A DNA stretch of 64,000 bases from Sphingobacterium sp. UGAL515B_05 (GTDB lineage: Bacteria > Bacteroidota > Bacteroidia > Sphingobacteriales > Sphingobacteriaceae), in assembly GCF_033097525.1 (NCBI RefSeq), contig NZ_CP109907.1:3782001-3846000 (forward strand), in the 5' to 3' direction. A program made the translations under genes and the position numbers. Below, one piece after another: positions 1-8,949 of this stretch. The notes beneath the pieces are model-generated. The model searched no databases and was not told the DNA's origin. It saw only the letters and a program-made list of their open reading frames with translations. Position 1 is the first letter of the stretch. Each line of letters begins with the position of its first letter.

Positions 1-2727
1 AATAATAACGATATTTTTTGTTTAAAAGTAGACTTTCGGGGGAATACCTGGGTTGGGACGAATGGCGGCGGCGTGAACATCATTCAAAAAGGAAGCGCTA
101 TCGTCAAAAAATACAAGCGGGAAGAGCACTCAAACGATGGAATAGAGCTACCTGGAAATTTTATACGTGCACTAGCGGAAGATCAGGAACATAATATGTG
201 GATAGGAACTTACGGCTCGGGCCTGGTGATGTATGACCCTTTGAAACAACAGACTACACTGTATGACAAAGCAAAAAATAAGCTCCCAAGCAATTATATA
301 TTAGCCGTACATACGGATAAAAATGGAAATTTATGGGTTGGAACAAATGGCAATGGAGTAGGTTTGCTGCGAAAAGGGAAAACACTATTTGAGACACTTT
401 CTGAGAAAGATGGATTAGTGAATGGTGCTATTCAGAGTATTATCGAGGACGATAAAGGGAGGATCTGGTTTTCAACAAACAAAGGATTGAGTTGTTATTC
501 TCCGGTGCAAAATAAGTTCAAAAACTATTCTAATGCTGTGGGATTGCAAGAAGGTGCTTTTATGCTCGGTGCGTCACTAAAAACGGACGATGGAGAAATT
601 TATTTTGGTGGGCAGAAAGGGTTTAACCATTTTTATCCGGCTCATTTAAAAACAAATGGCAATCCTGCGAAGGTCGCACTGACGGATTTAAAAATTGACA
701 ATGTGATTGTTCAGCCCACGGAGAAGGGGCCAATACAGCAGTCGCTGTTGACTGCCGATCGCATCAACCTGAAATACAAACAAAATTTTTCAATTTCTTT
801 TGCCGCGCTAAATCTAACTGTACCTGAGGATAACCAATACGAGTACCGACTTGTCGGCTTTGACAAAAATTGGATTCGAAATGGAAAGGAAAATAGTGCC
901 TATTATACAAATTTGGATCCGGGAGATTATGTTTTTGAGGTTCGCGCAAGCAACAACGACGGTATTTGGAACAAGGAAATCAAATCGATTGCGATACATG
1001 TTGCTCCACCGTTTTGGCGCACCATTTATGCTTATCTATTTTATGTGTTAGCAGTATTGGGCGGCCTGCTGTGGATCAGACATCGCGGGATCCAAAAGTT
1101 AAAACAAAAATTTGCGATTGAACAGGAGCGTATCCAGGCGAGGCAGCTCATTGAACAGCAAAAGAGAGATGCCGAGACAAAGCATCAAATAGATGCAATG
1201 AAAATCCGATTCTTAACAAATTTAAGTCATGAATTCCGAACCCCAATCTCTTTGATCACAGGGCCCGTGGATGCTTTGATTGCCAAAAATAAAGATAGCA
1301 AACTGGGCGATCAACTAAATCTGGTAAGCCGTAACGCGCGGCGGCTTTTAAATTTGGTCAACCAATTACTGGATTTTCGTAAAATGGAATACCATGAATT
1401 GAAAGTGCAGGATGAAGATGGTGAATTGGTATCTTTTGTACAGGAAGTATACCGTTCATTTCAGGATATGGCGCTGCAAAAAGGTATCGATTATTCTTTT
1501 TTTCCATGCCAGGAAAAATTGTATTGTCGTTTTGACCGAAATAAGGTTGAGCGCATTCTATTTAATTTAATCTATAACGCTTTTAAATTTACCAAAAAGG
1601 GTGGGGATATCGCTGTAAGTATATCCTCTATAAGCCTTGTCGACAAGAAAATGCATGTTTCCCTTGAAGTGCGCGATACTGGTATCGGAATTCCCGAGCA
1701 ATTGCAACAATCGATATTTGAGAGTTTTTTTCAGCATGATACTGAGGGCAAGGTGGCAAGTCAGGGTTCAGGTATTGGACTGTCAATTGCACAGTCATTT
1801 GTTCAGATGTACCATGGCGAGATTTCGGTTAACAGTCAACCCGACAGCGGAAGTACCTTTAAATTTGATCTATGGCTGGATCAAGCTGAGTCGGTATATG
1901 AGGGTGGGGTTGAACCAGAAGTAGTTACGGAGATACAACCTGTGGAGCTTAGACAGTGCCCGCTTGTGTTGATTATTGAAGATGATGAAGATTTTAGATA
2001 TTACCTCAGCGAGTCTTTAAAGGAGTATTATCAGATTATCGAGGCTACTAACGGAAAGGATGGCTGGCAAAAAGCACTTTTTCATCACCCTGACCTTGTG
2101 GTGAGCGATGTTCAGATGCCATATATGAATGGTATGGAATTTTCACAGAAGCTGGCGCAGGATAAACGGACAAAACATATTCCTGTTGTACTGCTGACGG
2201 CCTCACAGGTCGACAATGGTCTTGTTTGCGGGCTTGAATCGGGTGCGGTGGGATATCTGACCAAACCTTTTGATATGGATGTACTGGTAGCGAAGGTTAA
2301 CAGTTTGCTTCAGCTGAACCAGGCGTTCAGGGAAGTCTATAGTAAACAGGTGTCTATTTTAGCGCCCGAAATGACGATCAGGTCCGAAAAAGATAAATTT
2401 TTACAAAAAGTACTCAATTATGTACACGATAATATCGATAATCCGCAGTTATCGGTCGAAGCGCTAAGTGCCCACACCTCGATGAGCCGGGCCTCCCTTT
2501 ACAATAAGCTGCTGGAACTGACGGGCATGTCTCCCGTAGATTTTATACGCTCTGTGAAACTAGAAAAGGCGGCAGGTTTGCTGGAAAAAAGCGATAAGTC
2601 TATTTCTGAAATTGCTTATGAGACGGGATTTGCCAATCCAAACTATTTTACAAAAGTCTTTAAAGCAAAATATCAAATGACGCCAAGTGAATATATCCAA
2701 TCGCATAAAAGTACATCCGTGCACTAA
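1..2727 (+). CDS. Hybrid two-component system regulator (HTCS), 5' end outside window
   Basis: This is the C-terminal part of a one-protein glycan sensor and regulator. The frame is open to base 1 (24 codons before the GTG at 73), so the true start lies upstream. Visible in order: beta-propeller repeats of the two-component regulator type (WVGTNG and WIGTYG blades), a Y_Y_Y domain, a membrane helix (about residue 320-340 counted from base 73), a HisKA box with phospho-His (LSHEFRTP), an HATPase with GSGIGLS, a receiver (IIEDDED, phospho-Asp in VVSDVQMP) and an AraC-type HTH at the end. In this family the periplasmic part binds an oligosaccharide and the AraC domain activates the neighbouring polysaccharide locus. 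The adjoining genes suggest a xylan oligosaccharide as signal; this is inference. Confidence 0.93.
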   Translation, partial: NNNDIFCLKVDFRGNTWVGTNGGGVNIIQKGSAIVKKYKREEHSNDGIELPGNFIRALAEDQEHNMWIGTYGSGLVMYDPLKQQTTLYDKAKNKLPSNYILAVHTDKNGNLWVGTNGNGVGLLRKGKTLFETLSEKDGLVNGAIQSIIEDDKGRIWFSTNKGLSCYSPVQNKFKNYSNAVGLQEGAFMLGASLKTDDGEIYFGGQKGFNHFYPAHLKTNGNPAKVALTDLKIDNVIVQPTEKGPIQQSLLTADRINLKYKQNFSISFAALNLTVPEDNQYEYRLVGFDKNWIRNGKENSAYYTNLDPGDYVFEVRASNNDGIWNKEIKSIAIHVAPPFWRTIYAYLFYVLAVLGGLLWIRHRGIQKLKQKFAIEQERIQARQLIEQQKRDAETKHQIDAMKIRFLTNLSHEFRTPISLITGPVDALIAKNKDSKLGDQLNLVSRNARRLLNLVNQLLDFRKMEYHELKVQDEDGELVSFVQEVYRSFQDMALQKGIDYSFFPCQEKLYCRFDRNKVERILFNLIYNAFKFTKKGGDIAVSISSISLVDKKMHVSLEVRDTGIGIPEQLQQSIFESFFQHDTEGKVASQGSGIGLSIAQSFVQMYHGEISVNSQPDSGSTFKFDLWLDQAESVYEGGVEPEVVTEIQPVELRQCPLVLIIEDDEDFRYYLSESLKEYYQIIEATNGKDGWQKALFHHPDLVVSDVQMPYMNGMEFSQKLAQDKRTKHIPVVLLTASQVDNGLVCGLESGAVGYLTKPFDMDVLVAKVNSLLQLNQAFREVYSKQVSILAPEMTIRSEKDKFLQKVLNYVHDNIDNPQLSVEALSAHTSMSRASLYNKLLELTGMSPVDFIRSVKLEKAAGLLEKSDKSISEIAYETGFANPNYFTKVFKAKYQMTPSEYIQSHKSTSVH

Positions 2728-2770
2728 GCATAATATTGTTATTTAAAAGGTCGTTTTAGGTCAGTTTTTT

Positions 2771-2815
2771 AGGAGGGTAATCTGTTTTAAACATTTTTAC
2801 CCTTCTTTTTTTTAT
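2771..2815 (+). terminator. Rho-independent terminator after HTCS
   Basis: A 10-bp stem (AGGAGGGTAA at 2771-2780 with TTACCCTTCT at 2797-2806, one G-T pair) is followed directly by a run of T. It separates the regulator from the metabolic genes. Confidence 0.75.
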
Positions 2816-2818
2816 TTG

Positions 2819-2852
2819 TTGCAATCCTATCTGGTTGAAAGCTATAGTTTTG
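2819..2852 (+). promoter_or_regulatory. Predicted promoter of the first xylan operon
   Basis: TAGTTTTG at 2845-2852 matches the Bacteroidota -7 consensus TAnnTTTG. A TTG at 2819-2821 lies 23 bp upstream, somewhat further than the usual 19-20, so activation by the HTCS is plausible. The element GGTTGAAAGCTA (2833-2844) abuts the -7 box and recurs with one change before the second operon. Confidence 0.5.
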
Positions 2853-2906
2853 TCTTATAACCAATCGCTGGAGATCTAGCGAATTCAAAACTAATCAACT
2901 AAAAAA

Positions 2907-3575
2907 ATGAAATTTTTTATCGATACGGCAAGTCTCAGTGAGATTCGTATGGCTCAAAATTTAGGTGTTCTAGATGGTGTAACGACCAATCCTTCACTGA
3001 TGGCCAAAGAGGGGATTACAGGAACAGCTCATGTACATGCGCACTACAAAGCTATCTGTGATATTGTAGACGGTGATGTAAGTGCTGAAGTGATTTCAAC
3101 TGATTTTAACGCGATGATTGAGGAAGGTTTGCTCTTAGCGGCCTTAGACAATAAGATTGTTGTTAAGGTTCCAATGACTGAAGACGGCATTAAAGCAATT
3201 AAATATTTTAGTACAAAACAAATTAAAACCAATTGCACCCTGGTCTTTTCTGCCGGGCAAGCACTCTTGGCCGCCAAAGCCGGAGCAACCTATGTATCTC
3301 CTTTTGTCGGTAGGCTCGATGATATCTCTGTCGATGGACTGGCCCTGATTCGCGAAATTCGGACGATCTACGATAATTATGCTTTCCCTACCCAGATTCT
3401 TGCGGCTTCGGTACGTCATAGTGCGCATATCTTGGGTTGTGCCAAAATTGGTGCGGATGTGATGACTGGACCTTTGCAGGCGATATTTTCCCTCTTAAAA
3501 CACCCGTTGACGGACAGTGGCCTTGCTCAATTTTTAGCTGATCATAAACGCGTTGCCGCACAAAGTAACAATTGA
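2907..3575 (+). CDS. fsa: Transaldolase-like fructose-6-phosphate aldolase (TalC/Fsa family)
   Basis: A 222-residue class I aldolase of the short transaldolase family. The N-terminus MKFFIDTAS, the segment GVTTNPSL and the Schiff-base lysine region (KIVVKVPMT) are typical. The enzyme either transfers dihydroxyacetone units as a transaldolase or cleaves fructose 6-phosphate; sequence alone does not decide. It starts at the first ATG after a predicted promoter and is followed one base later by the transketolase N-subunit, so the two are co-transcribed. Its place in a xylan locus suggests it handles sedoheptulose 7-phosphate from xylose and arabinose catabolism in the cytoplasm. Confidence 0.9.
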   Translation: MKFFIDTASLSEIRMAQNLGVLDGVTTNPSLMAKEGITGTAHVHAHYKAICDIVDGDVSAEVISTDFNAMIEEGLLLAALDNKIVVKVPMTEDGIKAIKYFSTKQIKTNCTLVFSAGQALLAAKAGATYVSPFVGRLDDISVDGLALIREIRTIYDNYAFPTQILAASVRHSAHILGCAKIGADVMTGPLQAIFSLLKHPLTDSGLAQFLADHKRVAAQSNN

Positions 3576-3576
3576 G

Positions 3577-4440
3577 ATGGTCATGACAAGACATAGTATC
3601 CATAATTTAGAAGCGATTGTTAAGCAAGTCCGAAGGGATATACTCCGCATGGTGCATGGTTGCCAGTCGGGGCATCCGGGAGGATCGTTGGGCTGCACCG
3701 AATTGTTGGTCTGCTTATACTTTGAATTGATGCAGCGAAACGATCAGTTTGATTTGAATGGCCTCGGGGAAGACTTGTTTTTCCTTTCCAATGGTCATAT
3801 CTCTCCGGTATTTTATAGTGTGTTGGCGCGAGCAGGTTATTTTCCAATCGATGAACTTGCCACCTTCAGAAAACTCAATTCAAGACTGCAGGGACATCCG
3901 ACTACGCATGAAGGACTGCCAGGTATCCGTGTCGCTTCGGGATCCTTGGGGCAAGGTCTTTCTGTCGCTATTGGTGCTGCTCAAGCCAAAAAATTAAATC
4001 AAGATAACCGCATGGTTTATGTGCTTATGGGCGATGGCGAATTGCAGGAAGGGCAGGTATGGGAAGCGGCCATGTATGCAGCTCACAACGAAATGGACAA
4101 TTTGATTGCTATTGTAGATTACAATGGTGCGCAGATTGATGGGGCTACCAACGATGTCCTTTCGCTGGGCGACCTACCCCGCAAATGGATGGCATTCGGC
4201 TGGAAGGTTATAGAGGTTATGCGCGGTAATGACATTGGTTCTGTGATTTCAGGACTACGAAAGGCCCAAGCTTCGACCGGAACTAAAATGCCTGTAATGG
4301 TGTTGCTACATACCGAAATGGGAAATGGAGTTGATTTTATGATGGGCTCACATAAATGGCATGGCATAGCACCCAGTGATGAACAACTAGCTGTGGCCTT
4401 AAACCAGAATGCAGAAACATTGGGTGATTATATCGCCTAA
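3577..4440 (+). CDS. Transketolase, N-terminal (thiamine diphosphate binding) subunit
   Basis: About 287 residues covering the TPP-binding half of transketolase. Visible are the GHPGGSLGC segment, FLSNGHISP, the GSLGQGLS motif and the GDGELQEGQVWEA metal/TPP motif. I start it at ATG 3577 (ATG 3583 is also possible), because an upstream TTG at 3553 would overlap the aldolase needlessly. The partner subunit follows at 4469. Split transketolases are common in Bacteroidota and other phyla; both parts form one active enzyme that moves two-carbon units between pentose phosphates. Confidence 0.92.
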   Translation: MVMTRHSIHNLEAIVKQVRRDILRMVHGCQSGHPGGSLGCTELLVCLYFELMQRNDQFDLNGLGEDLFFLSNGHISPVFYSVLARAGYFPIDELATFRKLNSRLQGHPTTHEGLPGIRVASGSLGQGLSVAIGAAQAKKLNQDNRMVYVLMGDGELQEGQVWEAAMYAAHNEMDNLIAIVDYNGAQIDGATNDVLSLGDLPRKWMAFGWKVIEVMRGNDIGSVISGLRKAQASTGTKMPVMVLLHTEMGNGVDFMMGSHKWHGIAPSDEQLAVALNQNAETLGDYIA

Positions 4441-4468
4441 TCGTAGGACGATTTTGAAATAGATTAAC

Positions 4469-5431
4469 ATGAAAAAATATACATATACAGAATCAAAAGA
4501 CACACGTTCTGGATTTGGTGCCGGTTTGCTGGAAGCAGGAAAGGAAGATGAAAATGTGGTTGCACTCTGTGCAGACCTGATCGGTTCGCTCAAAATGAAC
4601 GATTTCATCAAGGCCTTTCCGGAACGTTTTTTTCAGATCGGCATTGCCGAAGCAAATATGATGGGTATTGCAGCTGGACTTACCATCGGTGGAAAAATAC
4701 CTTTTACTGGTACATTTGCCAATTTTTCAACGGGTCGGGTATACGATCAGATTCGTCAATCTATTGCCTATTCGGATAAAAATGTGAAAATAGCGGCTTC
4801 GCATGCCGGCCTTACGTTGGGTGAAGATGGGGCGACCCATCAGATATTGGAAGATATTGGATTGATGAAAATGCTTCCAGGGATGACGGTTATCAATCCT
4901 TGCGATTATAATCAGACGAAGGCTGCGACGCTAGCTGCTGCCAAACACAAGGGGCCAGTCTACCTGCGGTTTGGACGGCCCGTGGTGCCGGTTTTCACCC
5001 CGGAAGATCAGGAATTTGTGATCGGCGAAGCCGTGATGCTCAATCCGGGTACAACTGTGACTATTTTGGCAACTGGACATCTCGTCTGGGAAGCCATATG
5101 TGCCGGGGAAGAATTGGAAACATTAGGTATTGATGCCGAAATCATTAATATCCATACCATCAAGCCACTAGATGAGAAAGCCGTACTGACTTCTGTCGCT
5201 AAAACGGGCTGTGTTGTTACAGCCGAAGAGCATAATCGTATCGGTGGACTAGGAGATAGTGTAGCGCAACTGTTGGCAAAACAATTGCCTACTCCGCAGG
5301 AATATGTGGCTGTAAACGACAGCTTCGGTGAATCGGGACCGCCAAGTGCGCTGATGGATAAATATGGCTTAAACGCCGATGCTATTGTAGCGGCGGTATT
5401 AAGAGTACTCAAAAGGAAAGTGGTGATTTAG
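4469..5431 (+). CDS. Transketolase, C-terminal (pyrimidine binding) subunit
   Basis: A 320-residue protein with the transketolase pyrimidine-binding domain (about residues 1-165; catalytic Glu region QIGIAEANMMGIAAG) and the C-terminal transketolase domain (about 185-310). It pairs with the N-terminal subunit 28 bp upstream. Together with the aldolase it forms a complete non-oxidative pentose-phosphate branch inside a xylan-degradation locus, which would clear xylulose 5-phosphate made from xylose. Confidence 0.92.
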   Translation: MKKYTYTESKDTRSGFGAGLLEAGKEDENVVALCADLIGSLKMNDFIKAFPERFFQIGIAEANMMGIAAGLTIGGKIPFTGTFANFSTGRVYDQIRQSIAYSDKNVKIAASHAGLTLGEDGATHQILEDIGLMKMLPGMTVINPCDYNQTKAATLAAAKHKGPVYLRFGRPVVPVFTPEDQEFVIGEAVMLNPGTTVTILATGHLVWEAICAGEELETLGIDAEIINIHTIKPLDEKAVLTSVAKTGCVVTAEEHNRIGGLGDSVAQLLAKQLPTPQEYVAVNDSFGESGPPSALMDKYGLNADAIVAAVLRVLKRKVVI

Positions 5432-5501
5432 TTGAAATTGGGCTATTGTCCCTGCAAGGCCGATAGCCTCGCTATCTATTTGCTATTAAACCAATTATAA
5501 T

Positions 5502-6335
5502 ATGAAAAAGATGATCTGCACCATGTTGTGCGTTTTTTCCACCAGCCTAGTGGCCCAGGCGCAGCAGACTGCCCCACAGGGATTTGATGTTGAGCGAAAA
5601 TTGACATCGACTGGGAAAATAGATTCCCTTGTTTATCCTTCAAAAACTGTAGGAGTTAAGCGGAAAGCACTGCTATATACCCCGCCGGGATACAGTGCCG
5701 CAAAAAAATACCCCGTATTATATCTCTTGCACGGAATTGGCGGTGATGAACGGGAATGGTTCAGACATGGAAACCCTCAGGTTATTTTCGATAACCTGTA
5801 TGCGGAAGGAAAAATGGAACCTATGTTGGTGATTATGCCCAATGGCCGCGCCATGGAAGATGACCGTGCTGGTGGAAATGTGATGGCACCGGATCGGGTA
5901 GCGGCGTTTTCAACTTTTGAAAAAGATCTGCTCGATGACCTGATTCCATTTGTTGAAAAGCAGTTTCCCGTTATCAAGGATCGCGAGCACCGCGCGATTT
6001 TTGGATTGTCTATGGGCGGTGGACAGGCACTGAATTTTGGACTTGGCCATATCGATACTTTTGCCTGGGTGGGGGGCTTTTCCTCCGCGCCCAATACCAA
6101 GATGCCACAGGAATTACTGCCTGTTCCGAAAGAAGCTAAAGATAAATTAAAACTGCTGTGGATCTCCTGTGGTGACCAGGATGGTTTGCTCAATATAAGT
6201 AAGCGCACGCATGAGTACCTTTCGGAACATGGGGTGCCTCATATTTACTATCTGGAGTCGGGCGGGCATGATTTCAATGTATGGAGAAATGATCTCTATA
6301 ATGTTTCGCAATTGCTATTTAAGAATAAGAAATAA
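5502..6335 (+). CDS. Exported CE1-type esterase (feruloyl / acetylxylan esterase-like)
   Basis: A 277-residue alpha/beta hydrolase of the esterase D / enterochelin-esterase-like group. A signal peptide ends near AQAQQ (residue 21). LLHGIGG marks the oxyanion strand, GLSMGGGQA holds the nucleophile serine, and ESGGHDFNVW near the end holds the catalytic histidine. CE1 enzymes of this form remove acetyl or feruloyl groups from arabinoxylan, which fits the neighbouring genes. It may also act on another ester; the substrate is inferred from context only. Confidence 0.85.
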   Translation: MKKMICTMLCVFSTSLVAQAQQTAPQGFDVERKLTSTGKIDSLVYPSKTVGVKRKALLYTPPGYSAAKKYPVLYLLHGIGGDEREWFRHGNPQVIFDNLYAEGKMEPMLVIMPNGRAMEDDRAGGNVMAPDRVAAFSTFEKDLLDDLIPFVEKQFPVIKDREHRAIFGLSMGGGQALNFGLGHIDTFAWVGGFSSAPNTKMPQELLPVPKEAKDKLKLLWISCGDQDGLLNISKRTHEYLSEHGVPHIYYLESGGHDFNVWRNDLYNVSQLLFKNKK

Positions 6336-6455
6336 AGGCCTTACTAATTTGATAATAGCAATAAACAATTCGACGGTTTGCCTTGGCCGGTCTTAAAATG
6401 AGTTTGTTAGTCCTGATGATTAATTCCGAAACTGCAAAAAATACTATCAAGAAAA

Positions 6456-8912
6456 ATGATTGAAAAATTTATTTGGAAGTACATAAGCCTATTCATTGCG
6501 ATCTTGTCACTGCATACTACATTGTTGTTTGCCCAAAAGCGATCGGCATTGACCCTATGGTATGATCGGCCTGCAGACGAAAAGGTATGGGAACAAGCTT
6601 TACCGCTTGGAAATGGTCGGTTGGGCGCGATGGTTTATGGAATTCCATCTTGTGAGCGTATGCAGCTTAATGAGGAAACAATTTGGGCGGGAGGTCCTTA
6701 TCGCAACGATAATAAGAAAGGCGGCGCGGCATTAAAAACTATTCAGAATTATATATTCGATGGGAAACCAGCTGAAGCCGATAAGCTTGCAAATGAAACC
6801 TTCTTCACTAAGACACATGGCATGCCCTATCAAACGGCAGGAAATATTCTGCTGCGATTCCCTGGACATGAACGGTACCGGCACTATTATCGCGAACTGG
6901 ATATTGAACGGGCAGTTGCGTTGTCGCGTTATACAGTAGATGGGGTAACATTTACCAGAGAAGTTTTTACTTCGTTTGCTGATGATGCCATTGTTATGAA
7001 AATAAAGTCGAGCAAGAAGGGGAAACTCAATTTCACATTAACTTATGAGAATGAGTCGAAGCATACTATTTACAAAACCGGTGATAAGCTTATTTTAGAA
7101 GGACGAGGATCCGATCACGAAGGTATTAAAGGGCAGGTTGTTTATCAGATTCATACGGGAGTAAAGCATACCGATGGACAGCTTATCGTGAAAGAGGAAT
7201 CGATTGATATAAAAGATGCAAGTTCCGTTTGTCTTTATATTTCAATTGCGAGTAATTTTCAAAATTATAAACAACTGGGAGCTGATCCCTATAAGCTGGC
7301 TGCAGAAAGATTGCAAAAGGCCATGGACAAAGACTATCAGCAGGCTTCACACCAGCATACCCTTGCTTACAGCAGACAGTTTAATCGATTCCAGCTGCAT
7401 TTGGGGGATGCCAATAGCGAACAACAGTTGCCGCTGTCCGCGCGTATTGCAGACTTTGCCCGTACACAGGATCCGGCCTTAGTGACCTTGTTGGCTCAAT
7501 TTGGGCGCTATTTGCTCATCTGCTCATCACAAGCGGGTGGCCAGCCTGCTAATCTACAAGGAATCTGGAACCGATCCATGCAACCAGCATGGGACAGTAA
7601 ATATACAATCAATATAAATACCGAAATGAACTATTGGCCTGCAGAGGTCACCAACCTTTCGAGTACGCTTCAGCCGTTATTTTCCATGATCAAAGAACTC
7701 AGTGAACGTGGTGAAGAAACCGCGAAGACATTGTACCATGCCCGTGGCTGGGTGGCCCATCACAATACCGATATCTGGCGCGTGACGAGTCCGATTGATT
7801 TTGCGGCTGCCGGAATGTGGCCAAGTGGGGGGCTGTGGTTGTCCCAACATCTTTGGGAGCATTATCTCTTTACGGGAGATAAAGAGTTTTTGAGGCAACT
7901 TTACCCGGTTATGAAGGGAGCTTGCGACTTTCTTTTGTCTGCGCTTGTCGTGCATCGCGGTTATCCAGCTGAAAAATGGCTCGTCCTGAGTCCCTCAATT
8001 TCGCCCGAGCAAGGGCCACTTGCGGCAGGCGTGACCATGGATAATCAACTATGCCACGACATGCTTACCCGTACCGCTTTGGCGGCAGAAGCGCTCGATG
8101 TTGATGCAATGTATAGGGATACATTGCTGGCAACGGCACGGCGGATTCCACCAATGCATATCGGTCGATTTAATCAGTTACAAGAATGGCTGGAAGATGT
8201 GGATGATCCTCAAAATCAGCACCGGCATGTATCCCATTTATACGGATTGTTTCCAGGTAGTCAAATTTCACCGTTCCGCACGCCTAAATTGTTTGAGGCT
8301 GCACGTAATTCATTGATATATCGAGGTGATTTTGCGACGGGATGGTCAATTGGATGGAAAATAAATTTATGGGCCCGTTTATTGGATGGAAACCATGCCT
8401 ACGAAATTATAAAGAAAATGCTGAGCATTTCCGATGAAAACCATCCCGATGGACGTACCTATCCAAATCTTTTTACGGCACATCCTCCATTTCAGATTGA
8501 CGGTAATTTTGGCTTAACAGCGGGTATTGCGGAGATGCTGGTCCAAAGCCATGATGGCGCTGTGCATCTGCTGCCAGCGATTCCTGATCAATGGAAAGAG
8601 GGTTGGGTAAAGGGGATCAAGGCGCGCGGTGGATTTGAAATTGAAATGCAATGGAAAAAAGGGAAGATAAAGGAGGTAATGGTCTTTTCACCTTTAGGCG
8701 GTAATTTGCGGCTACGGACAGCTTCGCCATTGAAAGGATCTGAACTTCAAATCGCAAAAGGCGATCAGACTAATACCCTTTTAGCTCCTGTAATAACACC
8801 AGTAAGTATTCAATCTGCAGATTCACAGCTGAAAGGAATTGAATTACCAAGCTATTATGAATACGATGTACAAACCTTGCCTGGAAAACATTATACTTTT
8901 AAGGCTTACTAA
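6456..8912 (+). CDS. Glycoside hydrolase family 95 (alpha-L-fucosidase / alpha-L-galactosidase-like)
   Basis: An 818-residue exported enzyme with an N-terminal signal peptide ending at about LLFAQ. The family 95 pattern is clear: LPLGNGRLGAMVYG near the start, LNEETIWAGGP, LQGIWN, NTEMNYWPAEVTNL and QIDGNFGLTAG, the last two holding the Asn and Asp that activate water. Characterised members remove terminal alpha-L-fucose or alpha-L-galactose. In glucuronoarabinoxylan an alpha-L-galactose cap is known, so galactosidase activity is attractive, but that is inference. The downstream GH43 follows closely. Confidence 0.9.
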   Translation: MIEKFIWKYISLFIAILSLHTTLLFAQKRSALTLWYDRPADEKVWEQALPLGNGRLGAMVYGIPSCERMQLNEETIWAGGPYRNDNKKGGAALKTIQNYIFDGKPAEADKLANETFFTKTHGMPYQTAGNILLRFPGHERYRHYYRELDIERAVALSRYTVDGVTFTREVFTSFADDAIVMKIKSSKKGKLNFTLTYENESKHTIYKTGDKLILEGRGSDHEGIKGQVVYQIHTGVKHTDGQLIVKEESIDIKDASSVCLYISIASNFQNYKQLGADPYKLAAERLQKAMDKDYQQASHQHTLAYSRQFNRFQLHLGDANSEQQLPLSARIADFARTQDPALVTLLAQFGRYLLICSSQAGGQPANLQGIWNRSMQPAWDSKYTININTEMNYWPAEVTNLSSTLQPLFSMIKELSERGEETAKTLYHARGWVAHHNTDIWRVTSPIDFAAAGMWPSGGLWLSQHLWEHYLFTGDKEFLRQLYPVMKGACDFLLSALVVHRGYPAEKWLVLSPSISPEQGPLAAGVTMDNQLCHDMLTRTALAAEALDVDAMYRDTLLATARRIPPMHIGRFNQLQEWLEDVDDPQNQHRHVSHLYGLFPGSQISPFRTPKLFEAARNSLIYRGDFATGWSIGWKINLWARLLDGNHAYEIIKKMLSISDENHPDGRTYPNLFTAHPPFQIDGNFGLTAGIAEMLVQSHDGAVHLLPAIPDQWKEGWVKGIKARGGFEIEMQWKKGKIKEVMVFSPLGGNLRLRTASPLKGSELQIAKGDQTNTLLAPVITPVSIQSADSQLKGIELPSYYEYDVQTLPGKHYTFKAY

Positions 8913-8949
8913 ATTAATGCGACTAATAAATCCTGTCAATATGTTAAGA

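Noticed and set aside
5008..5412. 134-codon frame on the minus strand
   Set aside because: Lies entirely within the transketolase C-subunit; serine/alanine-rich shadow translation with no domain.
5777..6208. 143-codon frame on the minus strand
   Set aside because: Antisense shadow of the CE1 esterase, whose catalytic motifs are complete on the plus strand.
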